In this document: piece by piece, positions 18,486-28,038 of the stretch
Position numbering within the stretch: the first letter of the stretch is position 1
Layout: each line of letters opens with the position of its first letter
Source: Arthrobacter sp. APC 3897
Lineage (GTDB): Bacteria; Actinomycetota; Actinomycetes; Actinomycetales; Micrococcaceae
Direction: 5' to 3'
Assembly (NCBI RefSeq): GCF_030407495.1
Contig: NZ_JASDDG010000018.1
Span: 19,301-83,300 of the forward strand
Length of the DNA: 64,000 nucleotides
Made by a program: the position numbers and the translations under genes
The notes under the pieces: model-generated
Database searches by the model: none
Told to the model about the DNA's origin: nothing
The model's input: the letters and a program-made list of their open reading frames with translations, nothing else

Positions 18486-19514
18486 TTAGGCTGCGGCGCC
18501 GCCGTAATGGGCGGCGAGCCGGCGCATGCCGTCCTCCACCGTAACCTCCGGCGTCCAGTCCAGTACCTCGCGGGTGCGGCGCTGATCAAACCAGTGCGAT
18601 GTGGAGAGCTGCTCAGCGAGGAAACGCGTCATGGGCGGCTCGTCGTGGACCAGTCCGCGGCTTCCGGCGGTGAGCCAGGCGCGTTCGATCACTGATCCGG
18701 CGCCGCGGGCCAGCCAGCCGGGAACGCTCCAGGCCGGCGGGGTGACGCCGGCTGCGGTGCAGATGCCCGCGAGCAGCTCGCCCACAGGGCGGGGCTGGCC
18801 GTTGGTTACCACCAGCGCCTGGCCGTGGGCATGGTCCATGCGTTCGAGCCCGCGGACAATCGCGGCCGCGGCGTTGGCAATGTACGTGGTGTCGATCAGG
18901 GCGGTCCCGCCGTTGAGCAGCGGCAGCCGGCCGGACCGGGCCCGGTCGATAACCCGCTCCACCAGCTGCGTGTCGCCCGGCCCCCACACAATGTGCGGAC
19001 GGATGGCGCCCACCCGGAACGACGGCGAATCCTCCGCCAGTGCCAGCAGCTCGGCTGCGGCCTTGGACCGGGCATAGAAGCCGCGTGCCCGTTCGGGGTC
19101 GGCCGTACCGGCACCCGCGCCGGCAATGGGCTCCCCGAAATGCGCCACCGACGGAGAGGAGACAAACACGAAGTCCCGGACCCCGGCCGCCTTCGACGCA
19201 TCAATCAGGGTGCGCGTTCCGGTGATGTTGGTGGCTGCGAAGTCCTGCCACTCGCCGGTGAAGGACACCTTCGCGGCCAGGTGCACGACGGCGTCCGTCC
19301 CCTCCACGGCGCGCGCTGCGGCGGCCGGATCGGAGACGGAGCCGGCGATGGACTCCAGGCCTGCGGCTGCGCTTCCCGCCATCGGCGTGCGCTGCAGGGT
19401 CCGGACCGTGTGGCCCTTCTCCGCCAGCAGCCGGGCAACGGCGCCGCCGAGCAGGCCGCTGGCACCGGTCACCAGAACCCGCCGCGGTGTGCCGGGGCTG
19501 GCGGCAGAACTCAT
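18486..19514 (-). CDS. oleD: OleD: NAD(P)H-dependent 2-alkyl-3-oxoacid reductase
   Basis: 342 residues of the extended short-chain dehydrogenase/3-beta-HSD family. VLVTGASGLLGGAVARLL at residues 14-31 binds the nucleotide, VVHLAAKVSF follows, and YARSKAAAE supplies the catalytic Tyr-x-x-x-Lys. In the ole pathway OleD reduces the beta-keto acid made by OleA to a beta-hydroxy acid. The ATG overlaps the oleBC stop (ATGA), as expected for a translationally coupled oleA-oleBC-oleD operon. The assignment depends on these neighbours as much as on sequence. Confidence 0.9.
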   Translation of the reverse strand: MSSAASPGTPRRVLVTGASGLLGGAVARLLAEKGHTVRTLQRTPMAGSAAAGLESIAGSVSDPAAAARAVEGTDAVVHLAAKVSFTGEWQDFAATNITGTRTLIDASKAAGVRDFVFVSSPSVAHFGEPIAGAGAGTADPERARGFYARSKAAAELLALAEDSPSFRVGAIRPHIVWGPGDTQLVERVIDRARSGRLPLLNGGTALIDTTYIANAAAAIVRGLERMDHAHGQALVVTNGQPRPVGELLAGICTAAGVTPPAWSVPGWLARGAGSVIERAWLTAGSRGLVHDEPPMTRFLAEQLSTSHWFDQRRTREVLDWTPEVTVEDGMRRLAAHYGGAAA

Positions 19515-22168
19515 TTGCGTCCGCCTGTGCCGGGCACCTTGGCGCTTCCGCCGGCCAGGATCGTTGCCGCCCAGCCGGCCAGGGCCGTGCGGTCAATCTT
19601 GGAGTTGTGCCGGATATCGGTGGGCATGGCCGGCAGTACCAGTACCGCGGCCAAATCCAGACCCGTACCGGCGGCAACAGCTGTCCGCACAGCGACGGCC
19701 AGCTCCTGCGGGGCAGTGCCGGGACGGCGCACGGGGTCCTTCAGTTCCAGGACGGCCACCGGAACCTGGGCCCCGGCCGGTCCCACGCCGACGACCGCGG
19801 CACGGCCAACGGCAGGAACGGACTCCGCGGCCTGCTCGGCGGCAACGGGGGTGACCACGCCGCCGGGCGTTGTCAGGATATGGCCGAGGCGGCCTTCCAC
19901 CCAGAGCCGGCCCTGCTCGTCCAGATGCCCGACGTCGCCGGTGCGGTGCCAGCCCGGCAGCGACGCACTCTTGGACTCGGTGATCCAAAGCCGGTCATAG
20001 CGGTCCTTGACGTGCGGGGCGGATACCAGGATTTCACCGGTGAGGTTTGGTTCCACGAGCGGGGTGTCACCCACGGATCCATCCGGTGCCAGGGCAGCGA
20101 TGGCCACCTGCGCCCGCGAGACCGGGGTCCCCACGCAGACGCCGTTGCCGGCACCGGCGGCCCGGATCCCGTCCAGGTCAATGTCAGTTACCGGCAGGGC
20201 TTCGGTCATCCCGTACGGGGTGTGCAGTTCAGCATTGGGCGTCAGCGCGGAGACCCGTGCCAGGAGAGGTTCCGGAATGGGCGCGCCGGCGGAGAGCAGC
20301 AGTTCCACCTGGTGCAGTGCCTTGCGCTGGTCCTCGGTCAGGTCACCGGCGGTGGCCAGCACGTTTCCCAGAGCCGCCGGAGACGCGAACACGGCGGTCG
20401 CGCTGACGGCGGCAGCGGCGTCGGCCAGCGCCGCCGCAGTGAGGGTCCGGGGGGAGGTGACGTCCATGTCCGGGGTGACGGACGTGGCGCCAAGCGCCGG
20501 CCCCAGCAGGGCAAACGGTGCAAACCCGGCAACCAGCGAGGTGCCGGCCTGCAGGTTGTAGGTGTTCTTGAGGGCATCGCGCATGGCGGTGAGCTGGCGG
20601 TGCGTGTACACCACGCCCTTGGCCGGGCCGGTGGAGCCGGAGGTGAAGAGCACGGCGGCGTCGGCGTCCGGGTCGGTCCGCAGCCACGGCTCGTTGGGGT
20701 CCTTGCCGGTTGAGGCGTCCTTGCCGGCCGCGATCAGCTCGGGTACGGAGTGCTTGACGTCCAGCAGGCGTGCCTTGGCGGGGGACAGCGTTTCTGCACT
20801 GATCCGGATGCCGGGCCAGCCGAAAACGCGTGCGCCGATGAGGGCGCGTTCAATGCCGACAATGTACGCAGGACCGGCGCCCTTGATGGCGCGGCCCATG
20901 CCCTTGGTGCCCAGCCCGGCGTCGGCGACAACAATCACGGCGCCCAGCCGCAGGCAGGCATAAATCAGGGAGGTGAGTTCAATGCCCGGAGGCACCAGCA
21001 GGTTCACGCGGTCCCCGGCACGGACACCGGCGCCGGACAGTCCGGCGGCCAGCTGGTTGACGCGCGCCGCCAGCTCCGCCCAGGACAGGGTGGCGGGGGA
21101 CACGCCGGCCGGTGCGCCCAGCGGCGCCATGTCGACGACGGCGGGGGAGGAGTCGTCGTCGCGCTCGTCCAGTTCGGCCAGCATGGGCCGGAACACGGAC
21201 AGGCCGGCAACGTTGCGGCTGCGAATTTCCCGGTTTTCGGTGCCCGGACCCTTCTCGAGCCAGCTGAACACCGGGGCGGTGATGTCCACGTCTTCGGGCA
21301 GCAGATGGCTGGCGCCCTCAAAGCGGTGGACGTCCGCCTGCGGCAGGCGGTCCATCAGATCCCGCAGGTAGCGGTCGGAAAACACCGGATCCTTGGGTCC
21401 CCAGAGCATCAGGGCGGGCACATCCAGGCGCTTGATGCCTTCGGCCACCCGGTTCAGGGTGCCCCAGCTCGGATGCGTGGAATCAGCCGGGATGTCCGCC
21501 ACAAAGTTGGCAACACCCTCGCGCCGGGACGAGCCGCGGTACGGTGCGGAGAAGGCGGCCCGGACCTCCGGAGCCAGAGCCGGCCGGGCCAGGGAGTGTG
21601 TGACCCGGATGAACGCGTCAGTGGTTTGCGTGCCCCAGCCGTGGACGGCCGGATGCAGGGCAAGGCGCAGGGCGGGCGGCAGCGTGAAGCCGGCCGGATG
21701 CACCGCGGTGTTGGTCAGGATAATTCCGGCAAGCCGGCTGCTGTGCGTCAGCGCCCAGCCCAGCGAAATGATGCCGCCCCAGTCGTGGCCCACGGTGATG
21801 ACTTTGCCGGTCAGCTCCAGCGCGTCCGTAAGGTCCCCGAGGTCGCTGATGCGGTCTTCAAGGCGGCGGAACGTGCCGGTCCGGGCGGAGAAGCCCATGT
21901 CCAGCTGGTCGACGGCGATGACCCGCCACGGCTGCCCGGCTTCCGCGCCGGCGGCGAGCAGGCTGCGCCAGAGGTAGGACCAGGTGGGGTTTCCGTGGAC
22001 GCACAGCAGGGTCCCGGCGGGTTCGACGCCGCGCGCGGCCAGCTCCGGACCGTTGTCCAGCACGTGCCACTTATGAACGGTGTCCGGACGGTCAACGGCC
22101 GCGGTGGAGGGCACCTGGACAAAGGAAGACCAGGATTCCGGAACGCCGGGCCAGAGTTCGGCTACCAC
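19511..22168 (-). CDS. oleBC: OleBC fusion: beta-lactone decarboxylase / beta-lactone synthetase
   Basis: 885 residues. The N-terminal ~300 residues are an alpha/beta hydrolase of haloalkane-dehalogenase type (VHGNPTWSYLWRSLL oxyanion region; nucleophile Asp in VITVGHDWGGIISLG), matching OleB. The rest is an AMP-forming ligase-type domain (LFTSGSTGPAKGVVYTHRQL, then TPYGMTEALPVTD), matching OleC. OleC closes the beta-hydroxy acid to a beta-lactone using ATP, and OleB decarboxylates it to the cis-olefin. Fused OleBC is known from Micrococcus and related actinobacteria. The GTG at 22168 overlaps the oleA stop by 7 bases. Confidence 0.93.
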   Translation of the reverse strand: MVAELWPGVPESWSSFVQVPSTAAVDRPDTVHKWHVLDNGPELAARGVEPAGTLLCVHGNPTWSYLWRSLLAAGAEAGQPWRVIAVDQLDMGFSARTGTFRRLEDRISDLGDLTDALELTGKVITVGHDWGGIISLGWALTHSSRLAGIILTNTAVHPAGFTLPPALRLALHPAVHGWGTQTTDAFIRVTHSLARPALAPEVRAAFSAPYRGSSRREGVANFVADIPADSTHPSWGTLNRVAEGIKRLDVPALMLWGPKDPVFSDRYLRDLMDRLPQADVHRFEGASHLLPEDVDITAPVFSWLEKGPGTENREIRSRNVAGLSVFRPMLAELDERDDDSSPAVVDMAPLGAPAGVSPATLSWAELAARVNQLAAGLSGAGVRAGDRVNLLVPPGIELTSLIYACLRLGAVIVVADAGLGTKGMGRAIKGAGPAYIVGIERALIGARVFGWPGIRISAETLSPAKARLLDVKHSVPELIAAGKDASTGKDPNEPWLRTDPDADAAVLFTSGSTGPAKGVVYTHRQLTAMRDALKNTYNLQAGTSLVAGFAPFALLGPALGATSVTPDMDVTSPRTLTAAALADAAAAVSATAVFASPAALGNVLATAGDLTEDQRKALHQVELLLSAGAPIPEPLLARVSALTPNAELHTPYGMTEALPVTDIDLDGIRAAGAGNGVCVGTPVSRAQVAIAALAPDGSVGDTPLVEPNLTGEILVSAPHVKDRYDRLWITESKSASLPGWHRTGDVGHLDEQGRLWVEGRLGHILTTPGGVVTPVAAEQAAESVPAVGRAAVVGVGPAGAQVPVAVLELKDPVRRPGTAPQELAVAVRTAVAAGTGLDLAAVLVLPAMPTDIRHNSKIDRTALAGWAATILAGGSAKVPGTGGRK

Positions 22169-23190
22169 GCAATCTCCATCATGGTGGTGTTCAGGCCCGA
22201 GCCCACGCCCATGCACAGCACCCGGTCGCCCGGGTTCAGCGTGCGGGCTTCCTGGGCCAGGGTCATCGGCAGCGACGCCGGTCCCACGTTGCCCCAGCGC
22301 GGGAAGGTGATCGGCACCCGTTCCCGGACCAGGTCCACGGCCTTGATGATGGCGTTGGTGTAGGAGTTGGAAACCTGGTGGGTGACGTAGCGGTCCATGG
22401 AACGCCAGTCCCAGCCCTTGTGCTCGTGGGCTTCATTCCAGGCGTCCACCACCAGTTCCAGGCCGCCGTCCAGCAGGCCCTTCGTGTCGGTGTACATGCC
22501 GTCAACGCCGCCCACGCACAGCTCATGGTGCTGGGTGCCCGCCCGGGACACCCCGCCCACGATGCGGTGCGAACCCGGATGCTCGTCGGCACGGCCGATC
22601 ACGGCGGCGGCGGCGCCGGAGCCCAGAGTCAGTGTGGCGAACTCGCGCAGGTAATCCTGACGGGTGGAGTCGGGGCTGTTGAGCCGGTTGAACGTTGCTT
22701 CCTGAGTGCCCTGCGCATCTTCGCCGGCCACGATCAGGGCGTACCTGATCTGCCCGGATTCAATCATGTTCGCGGCCATGGTGATGCCGTTGACAAAGCC
22801 CAGGCACGCGTTGGCCAGGTCAAAGTTCAGGGCCGAGGACGGCAGCCCCAGCTGGTGGTGGATCTTCACCGCAACTGAGGGTTCCAGGTTCCGCCGGGTC
22901 ACCGAGGTGTTGATCAGGAGGCCGATTTCCGAGGGTTCGACGCCGGCCTCGGCTATCGCTTTCGCGCCGGCTTCGATGGCGGCGTCGTCGAAGCTGGTGC
23001 CCGGGGACCACCAGCGGCGCTCGCTTACGCCGGCCACCCGTTCCAGCAGCCGTTTGGAGAGCCTGAGCCGTTTCAGCGACGGCGCCAGCCGTTCATCAAA
23101 TTCGGCCGAGGTCATAACCACCGGTGCTTCAACGCTTGTGACGCTGAGAAGAGCCGTATTTTCGTGCTGGAAGTTGAAGTTCCCGGTCAA
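22162..23190 (-). CDS. oleA: OleA: acyl-CoA head-to-head condensing thiolase
   Basis: 342 residues from the TTG at 23190 (TGNFNFQHENTALL), where alignment with characterised OleA from memory begins; AAGG lies 8 bases upstream. A GTG at 23265 with AAGGA in front would add 25 residues and cannot be excluded. OleA condenses two fatty acyl-CoAs head to head to a 2-alkyl-3-ketoacid. The thiolase-fold triad is visible: Cys in DLANACLGFVNG, His in RYVTHQVSN and Asn in RWGNVGPASLP. The upstream region 23191-23405 lies between oleA and the divergent smc. Confidence 0.9.
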   Translation of the reverse strand: MTGNFNFQHENTALLSVTSVEAPVVMTSAEFDERLAPSLKRLRLSKRLLERVAGVSERRWWSPGTSFDDAAIEAGAKAIAEAGVEPSEIGLLINTSVTRRNLEPSVAVKIHHQLGLPSSALNFDLANACLGFVNGITMAANMIESGQIRYALIVAGEDAQGTQEATFNRLNSPDSTRQDYLREFATLTLGSGAAAAVIGRADEHPGSHRIVGGVSRAGTQHHELCVGGVDGMYTDTKGLLDGGLELVVDAWNEAHEHKGWDWRSMDRYVTHQVSNSYTNAIIKAVDLVRERVPITFPRWGNVGPASLPMTLAQEARTLNPGDRVLCMGVGSGLNTTMMEIAW

Positions 23191-23405
23191 AATGCCTGCC
23201 TTGTCTCCTGCTGAAGTGATCGCGCTGACGGGCTGGAGGCAGCCTGCATCCACGGTCTGATTCACTTGTTCCTTAGAGAATCCTACGTTCCCCCTGAGGC
23301 CAAAGGGACGTGCAGGCCGGGATTACGCTCAGCGAGTACTGCAGTTAAGTCTCAGGCACCAAGTAGGTTTAAGGAATCACCCCTCAGCAGGAAAGATTGG
23401 CCCCC

Positions 23406-26400
23406 GTGCATTTGAAGACGCTGACCATGCGTGGATTTAAATCCTTCGCATCAGCCACCACCTTCGAGTTTGAACCCGGAGTGACCGCAGTGGTTGGGCC
23501 CAACGGCTCCGGAAAATCCAATGTCGTAGACGCGCTGGCGTGGGTGATGGGGGAGCAGGGAGCCAAGACCCTGCGCGGCGGAAAGATGGAAGACGTCATC
23601 TTTGCCGGCACCAGCGGCCGTCCGGCGCTTGGCCGGGCGCAGGTGTCCCTGACCATCGACAACGCCGACGGCGCCCTGCCGATCGAGTACTCGGAAGTCA
23701 CCATTTCCCGGACCCTGTTCCGCGCCGGCGGGTCCGAATACGCCATTAACGGCGCGCCCGCCAGGCTGCTGGACATCCAGGAGCTGCTCTCCGATTCCGG
23801 CCTGGGACGTGAGATGCATGTCATAGTGGGCCAGGGCCAGCTGGACCGGATCCTGCACGCCGGAGCCGATGAGCGCCGCGGGTTCATTGAGGAGGCCGCC
23901 GGCATCCTCAAACACCGCCGCCGGCGGGAAAAAACCGTGCGCAAACTGGACGCGATGCAGGCCAACCTTGCCCGTCTGAATGACCTGACCTCGGAGCTGC
24001 GGCGCCAGCTGGGGCCGCTGGGCAAGCAGGCCGCCGTCGCCCGCCGTGCCCGCACCGTGCAGCAGGACGTCCGCGACGCCCGGGCCCGGCTGCTCGCCGA
24101 TGACCTGGTGACGCTGAACAACACCATGGCCCGCGACGCGGCTGAGGAAGCCGAACTCCTGGCCCGCCGGGATAAAGCAGCCGCCGCACTGGCAGCCGCC
24201 CGGGTCCGCCAGTCCGAGCTGGAGACACTCGCCGCGCAGGCCACCCCGCAGGTCAATGCTGCCCGGGACACCTGGTACGCCCTGTCCGCGCAGCGGGAAC
24301 GGTACCTGTCCCTGATCGCGTTGGCTCAGGAACGGCGCCGGCTGCTGGGGTCTTCGGACCACCGGGAAGACTCCGGACAGGACCCGGAGCGGCTGCAGGC
24401 CCAGGCCGGGCGGGTCCGCGCGGAGGCCGCCGCACTCAGCCAGACCATTGAGGAACGCCGCAGCGCCCTGGCAGCTGCCGAAGAAACCCGGACGTCAGCG
24501 GAGCAGGCCGCCGCCGCCGAGGAGCAGCGCCTGGCAGCTGTGCTCCGGGCGGCGGCGGACCGCCGCGAAGGGCTGGCCCGGATCGCCGGAGCCGTGGGGT
24601 CGGCCCGCTCCCGGGTGGATGCCGCCGAAGCGGAGCTGGGCCGGCTGCGTGCCTCCATCAGCGCCGGAGAGGAGCGCCGCCGCCAGGCGCAGCAGGAATT
24701 CACCGCGCTGGAGAATTCCGCGGCGGGTGCCGAGGAGAGCGAAGAAAGCCTGGATGCGGAGTATGAAGAAGCGCAGGCCGAGCTGGACGGGGCCAACGCA
24801 GCCCTGGACGAGGTGCGCCGCGTCAAGCAGGAGGCTGACCGGGAACGGGAAACCCTGACCGCCCGCCGCGACGCCCTGCGGGTGGGGCTGGACCGCCGGG
24901 ACGGTTCCGCAGCCCTGCTGGACGCCGGCGTTGAAGGCGTGCTCTTACCGCTCGCCGCACAGCTCACTGTGCGGGCCGGCTGCGAACGCGCCGTGACTGC
25001 AGCACTGGGTTCGGCGGCGTCGGCGGTTGCGGTGGCGGATACTGCGGCCGCGGTCCGCGCCCTGTCGCACCTCAGGGAGGCCGACGGCGGGCAGGTGGAC
25101 GTGGTGCTGGCGTCCGCTTCGGCAGACGCAGACGGCGGTCCCATGTTTGACGGTGCCGTGGTTGCCGTTGCCGTTTCCGGACGGGCCGCACCGATGGAGG
25201 GAGCGGTGTGGGCCCTGGACGCCGTTGACGCACCGGAGGAGCTGCGCCCGGCACTGGGCCGTCTGCTGAAGGACACCGTCATTGTGGCGTCCCTTGAGGA
25301 CGCAGCCCTGCTGCTGGCGGAGCATCCTGAGCTGACCGCCGTGACATTCGGCGGAGATGTCCTGTCCGTATTTTCCGGCCGCGGCGGATCCGCCTCGGCC
25401 CCCGGGCTGCTGGAGCTGCAGGCCGCAGTAGAGGAAACCGAAGCACGGATCCGGGCTGCCGCTGCCCGGTCCGAGCAGGCCGGATTTGCCCTGTCCGGGG
25501 CCGTGGCCCGCCGGAACGCCGCCCGGCAGCGCTCCGACGATGCCCTGGCCGCGCTGCATGATTCCGATGCCCGGCTGGCCGCTGTCTCGGAACGGCTGGG
25601 AACACTGGGTTCGGCGCTGCGCTCCGCCGTCGGCGAATCCGAGCGGCTGAAGCAGCTCGTTGCTGCGGCCGAAGCCAATCTTGCGGCGGAACAGGAAGCC
25701 CTGGCCGCTGCGGCGGCACGCCTGGCCGCCGCGAGCGACGCACCGGCCGAAGCTGAGCCGTCCACGGAACAGCGCGAAGCCCTGTCGCTGGCCGCGGCGG
25801 CTGCCCGGAGGGCGGAAACCGAGGCACGCCTGGCCCTGCGCTCAGCTGAAGAGCAGTACAAGGCGGTAGCCGGCAGGGCAGCAGGTCTGGAACGTGCCGC
25901 GGACAGCGAACGCCGTGCCAGGGCTGCCGCGGAGGTGCGTGCCCGCCGTCGGGCCCTGCAGGCGGCGAAGGCGGCGGCCGTGGCGGAAGCCGCGCAGGCT
26001 GTGCTGGCCTACCTCACCGTGTCGCTGGAAACGGCAGCGGCGGAACGGGACTCCGCTGAAGCGGTGCGCACCGCCTGGGACGCGGAACTGGCGCAGGTCC
26101 GCGCAGCGGCAGCCGATGCAGCCGCGGAGGTGGCCCGGCTGACCGACGCCGCGCACCGCGATGAACTGGCCCGCGCCCAGCAGCAGCTCCGCCTGGAGGC
26201 CGTGGAGGCCCGTGCCATCGAGGAGCTGGGAATGACGCCGGAACACCTCGTGGCGGAGTTTGGACCGGACCAGCCGGTTCCGGTGCCGGCCGGCCCGGAC
26301 GCCGGAGCCGCGGACGCCGCGGGGAACAAATGGGCCGCCCTGCACGTGCCGGTGGACGAAGACGGTAATCCGCTCACCACCGGCGTCCCCTACAACCGGG

Positions 26401-27089
26401 CGGCCCAGGAAAAGCGGCTCAAACAGGCGGAGCGTGACCTGGCTGCCCTGGGCCGGGTCAACCCGCTGGCGCTGGAGGAGTTTGCCGCACTCGAGGAACG
26501 GCACACCTTCCTCAGCACCCAGCTCGAGGACCTCAAGGCCACCCGCCGGGACCTGCTGGACATCATCAAAGATGTGGACCGGAAAGTGGAGGAAGTCTTC
26601 ACGGCGGCCTACCGGGACACCGCCGAACAGTTTGAGCGCGTGTTCGCCACACTGTTTCCGGGCGGAGAAGGCCGGCTGGTCCTGACGGATCCAAGCGACA
26701 TGCTGACCACCGGCATCGAAATCCAGGCCAGGCCCGCCGGCAAGAAGATCAAGCGGCTGTCGCTGCTTTCAGGCGGGGAGCGGTCCCTGACCGCGGTGGC
26801 CCTGCTGGTGGCGATCTTCAAGGCCCGGCCCTCGCCGTTCTACGTCATGGACGAAGTGGAGGCGGCGCTGGATGACACCAACCTGAGCCGGCTGATCACC
26901 ATCTTCGAGGAGCTGAAGGAATCCAGCCAGCTGATCGTCATCACGCACCAGAAGCGGACGATGGAAGTCGCTGATGCACTGTACGGGGTAACCATGCAGG
27001 GTGACGGCGTTTCCACCGTGATCAGTCAGCGGCTGGAAAAAGACGGGCTGGAAAGGGACCGGCTGGAGGGGAACAGGGCCGCCGGCTGA
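23406..27089 (+). CDS. smc: Chromosome segregation protein SMC
   Basis: 1227 residues from the GTG at 23406 (HLKTLTMRGFKSFASATTF); a TTG at 23397 would add three. SMC forms the condensin-like complex with ScpA/ScpB that organises the nucleoid. The N-terminal ATPase lobe has GPNGSGKSNVVDALAW (Walker A). Two long Ala/Glu/Arg-rich coiled coils flank a hinge at roughly residues 500-660, and the C-terminal lobe has LSGGERSLTAVALLVAIF (signature) with FYVMDEVEAALDD (Walker B). AGGAAAG lies 10 bases before the GTG. Confidence 0.96.
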   Translation: MHLKTLTMRGFKSFASATTFEFEPGVTAVVGPNGSGKSNVVDALAWVMGEQGAKTLRGGKMEDVIFAGTSGRPALGRAQVSLTIDNADGALPIEYSEVTISRTLFRAGGSEYAINGAPARLLDIQELLSDSGLGREMHVIVGQGQLDRILHAGADERRGFIEEAAGILKHRRRREKTVRKLDAMQANLARLNDLTSELRRQLGPLGKQAAVARRARTVQQDVRDARARLLADDLVTLNNTMARDAAEEAELLARRDKAAAALAAARVRQSELETLAAQATPQVNAARDTWYALSAQRERYLSLIALAQERRRLLGSSDHREDSGQDPERLQAQAGRVRAEAAALSQTIEERRSALAAAEETRTSAEQAAAAEEQRLAAVLRAAADRREGLARIAGAVGSARSRVDAAEAELGRLRASISAGEERRRQAQQEFTALENSAAGAEESEESLDAEYEEAQAELDGANAALDEVRRVKQEADRERETLTARRDALRVGLDRRDGSAALLDAGVEGVLLPLAAQLTVRAGCERAVTAALGSAASAVAVADTAAAVRALSHLREADGGQVDVVLASASADADGGPMFDGAVVAVAVSGRAAPMEGAVWALDAVDAPEELRPALGRLLKDTVIVASLEDAALLLAEHPELTAVTFGGDVLSVFSGRGGSASAPGLLELQAAVEETEARIRAAAARSEQAGFALSGAVARRNAARQRSDDALAALHDSDARLAAVSERLGTLGSALRSAVGESERLKQLVAAAEANLAAEQEALAAAAARLAAASDAPAEAEPSTEQREALSLAAAAARRAETEARLALRSAEEQYKAVAGRAAGLERAADSERRARAAAEVRARRRALQAAKAAAVAEAAQAVLAYLTVSLETAAAERDSAEAVRTAWDAELAQVRAAAADAAAEVARLTDAAHRDELARAQQQLRLEAVEARAIEELGMTPEHLVAEFGPDQPVPVPAGPDAGAADAAGNKWAALHVPVDEDGNPLTTGVPYNRAAQEKRLKQAERDLAALGRVNPLALEEFAALEERHTFLSTQLEDLKATRRDLLDIIKDVDRKVEEVFTAAYRDTAEQFERVFATLFPGGEGRLVLTDPSDMLTTGIEIQARPAGKKIKRLSLLSGGERSLTAVALLVAIFKARPSPFYVMDEVEAALDDTNLSRLITIFEELKESSQLIVITHQKRTMEVADALYGVTMQGDGVSTVISQRLEKDGLERDRLEGNRAAG

Positions 27090-27110
27090 CGCTGTCTGTG
27101 GCGGCCGGAC

Positions 27111-27230
27111 CCCCCGCCGGGCGTACAGTTCATACCTTTACCCCCGCCGGGCGTACAGTTCATACCTCTACCCCCGCCGAGCGTACAGCTCATACCTCTA
27201 CCCCCGCCGGGCGTACAGTTCGTGCCGGAA
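27111..27230. repeat. 30-bp tandem repeat, four copies
   Basis: The unit CCCCCGCCGGGCGTACAGTT plus CATACCTNTA starts at 27111, 27141, 27171 and 27201. The first three copies are nearly identical (three substitutions in all) and the fourth diverges over its last 10 bases. The array lies between smc and the convergent glutamine amidotransferase gene, 21 bases past the smc stop. Because the unit is 10 codons the array keeps an open frame (PAGRTVHTST repeated), but no ribosome site or coding bias supports translation. Confidence 0.85.
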
Positions 27231-27255
27231 TCGGCGGGGTATTACGGTATGAGCT
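27187..27255. repeat. Inverted copy of the tandem repeat forming a long hairpin
   Basis: AGCTCATACC (27187-27196) pairs perfectly with GGTATGAGCT (27246-27255), and CCCCGCCG (27202-27209) with CGGCGGGG (27232-27239). An inverted, partial copy of the 30-bp unit therefore closes the array. Between two convergent genes this could serve as a bidirectional transcription end or a protein-binding locus. Confidence 0.65.
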
Positions 27256-27306
27256 CGACAACGGAATCGCCAAAAGGGCACGACGTCGGCACTCGGCCGG
27301 GCAGTC

Positions 27307-28038
27307 CTACCGGGCGTAGCGCCGAACAAAGTTGGCGAGGATCAGCGGCGGCACGCTCACATCGGCGTGGCGCACGGAGGCCCGGACGGCGTCGGCTTCC
27401 TCCGGCGGGAAGTATCCTGCATGCCGGTAGACGGTGATCCGGGTCAGCAGCCCCGGCACATCCAGCTCGGGATGGAACTGCGTGGCGTAGAGGTTTTCCT
27501 TGATCCGGAACATCTGCACGGGGCAGGTGGAGGACCCGGCCAGGTTCACGGCGTTGGGCGGCAGCACGGAGATGGCCTCGCGGTGACCCACAAAGGCGCT
27601 GAAGGACTCCGGAACACCTTCGAGCAGCGGATCCTGCCTGCCGTCGGCCGTGAGCTTGATCTCCACGGCGCCGATCGCCTCGCCGTACTGCCGGTCAACC
27701 ACGCCGCCCTGATGCCGGCCCAGTGTACCCACGCCGTAGCAGGCGCCCAGGAACGGGAAATCGCGCTCGACGACGTCGTCGAGCAGGGCGCCCAGCTCGC
27801 TTTCGACCCGCAGCTGCAGGTCCGATTTGGAGCTGTCCGGGTCGCTCGCGTTAAACGGACTGCCGCTGACGATGATTCCGCTGTACTCATCCGGATTGAG
27901 GTGCCCCAGCGGACCGGCCTCAAGCCGGATCCGCTGCAGCTGGTGAGGTTTCAGCTTTCCGAAACGGAGGAACGCCTCATACTCTTCGGCGGCGGCGTCG
28001 TCTTCGGCCCGGGAGGCCAGCAGGAGGAAAGGCTTCAT
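27307..28038 (-). CDS. Class I glutamine amidotransferase (GMP synthase-like)
   Basis: 243 residues with a GATase1 triad: nucleophile Cys in FLGACYGVGTLGRHQGG near residue 99, and the His and Glu in ATQFHPELDV near 190. The oxyanion-side SGSPFNASDPD is present. There is no synthase domain, so the acceptor of ammonia is unknown; relatives act on nitrogenous compounds or as stand-alone gamma-glutamyl hydrolases. The start overlaps the upstream MFS gene stop (ATGA), suggesting that the transporter and enzyme share a substrate. Confidence 0.87.
   Translation of the reverse strand: MKPFLLLASRAEDDAAAEEYEAFLRFGKLKPHQLQRIRLEAGPLGHLNPDEYSGIIVSGSPFNASDPDSSKSDLQLRVESELGALLDDVVERDFPFLGACYGVGTLGRHQGGVVDRQYGEAIGAVEIKLTADGRQDPLLEGVPESFSAFVGHREAISVLPPNAVNLAGSSTCPVQMFRIKENLYATQFHPELDVPGLLTRITVYRHAGYFPPEEADAVRASVRHADVSVPPLILANFVRRYAR

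Noticed and set aside
20750..22363. Long plus-strand open frame opposite oleBC
   Set aside because: Opposite-strand shadow of a well-supported gene in GC-rich DNA; its translation has no recognisable domain and its composition is typical of an antisense frame. The same applies to long frames opposite recG, the aminotransferase, the carboxyltransferase and ffh.
27111..27230. CRISPR array
   Set aside because: Units are contiguous without unique spacers and no cas gene is nearby.
27098..27319. 73-codon frame across the 30-bp repeat array
   Set aside because: The frame is open only because the unit is a multiple of three; no ribosome site, no coding bias outside the repeat, and it runs into the convergent gene.
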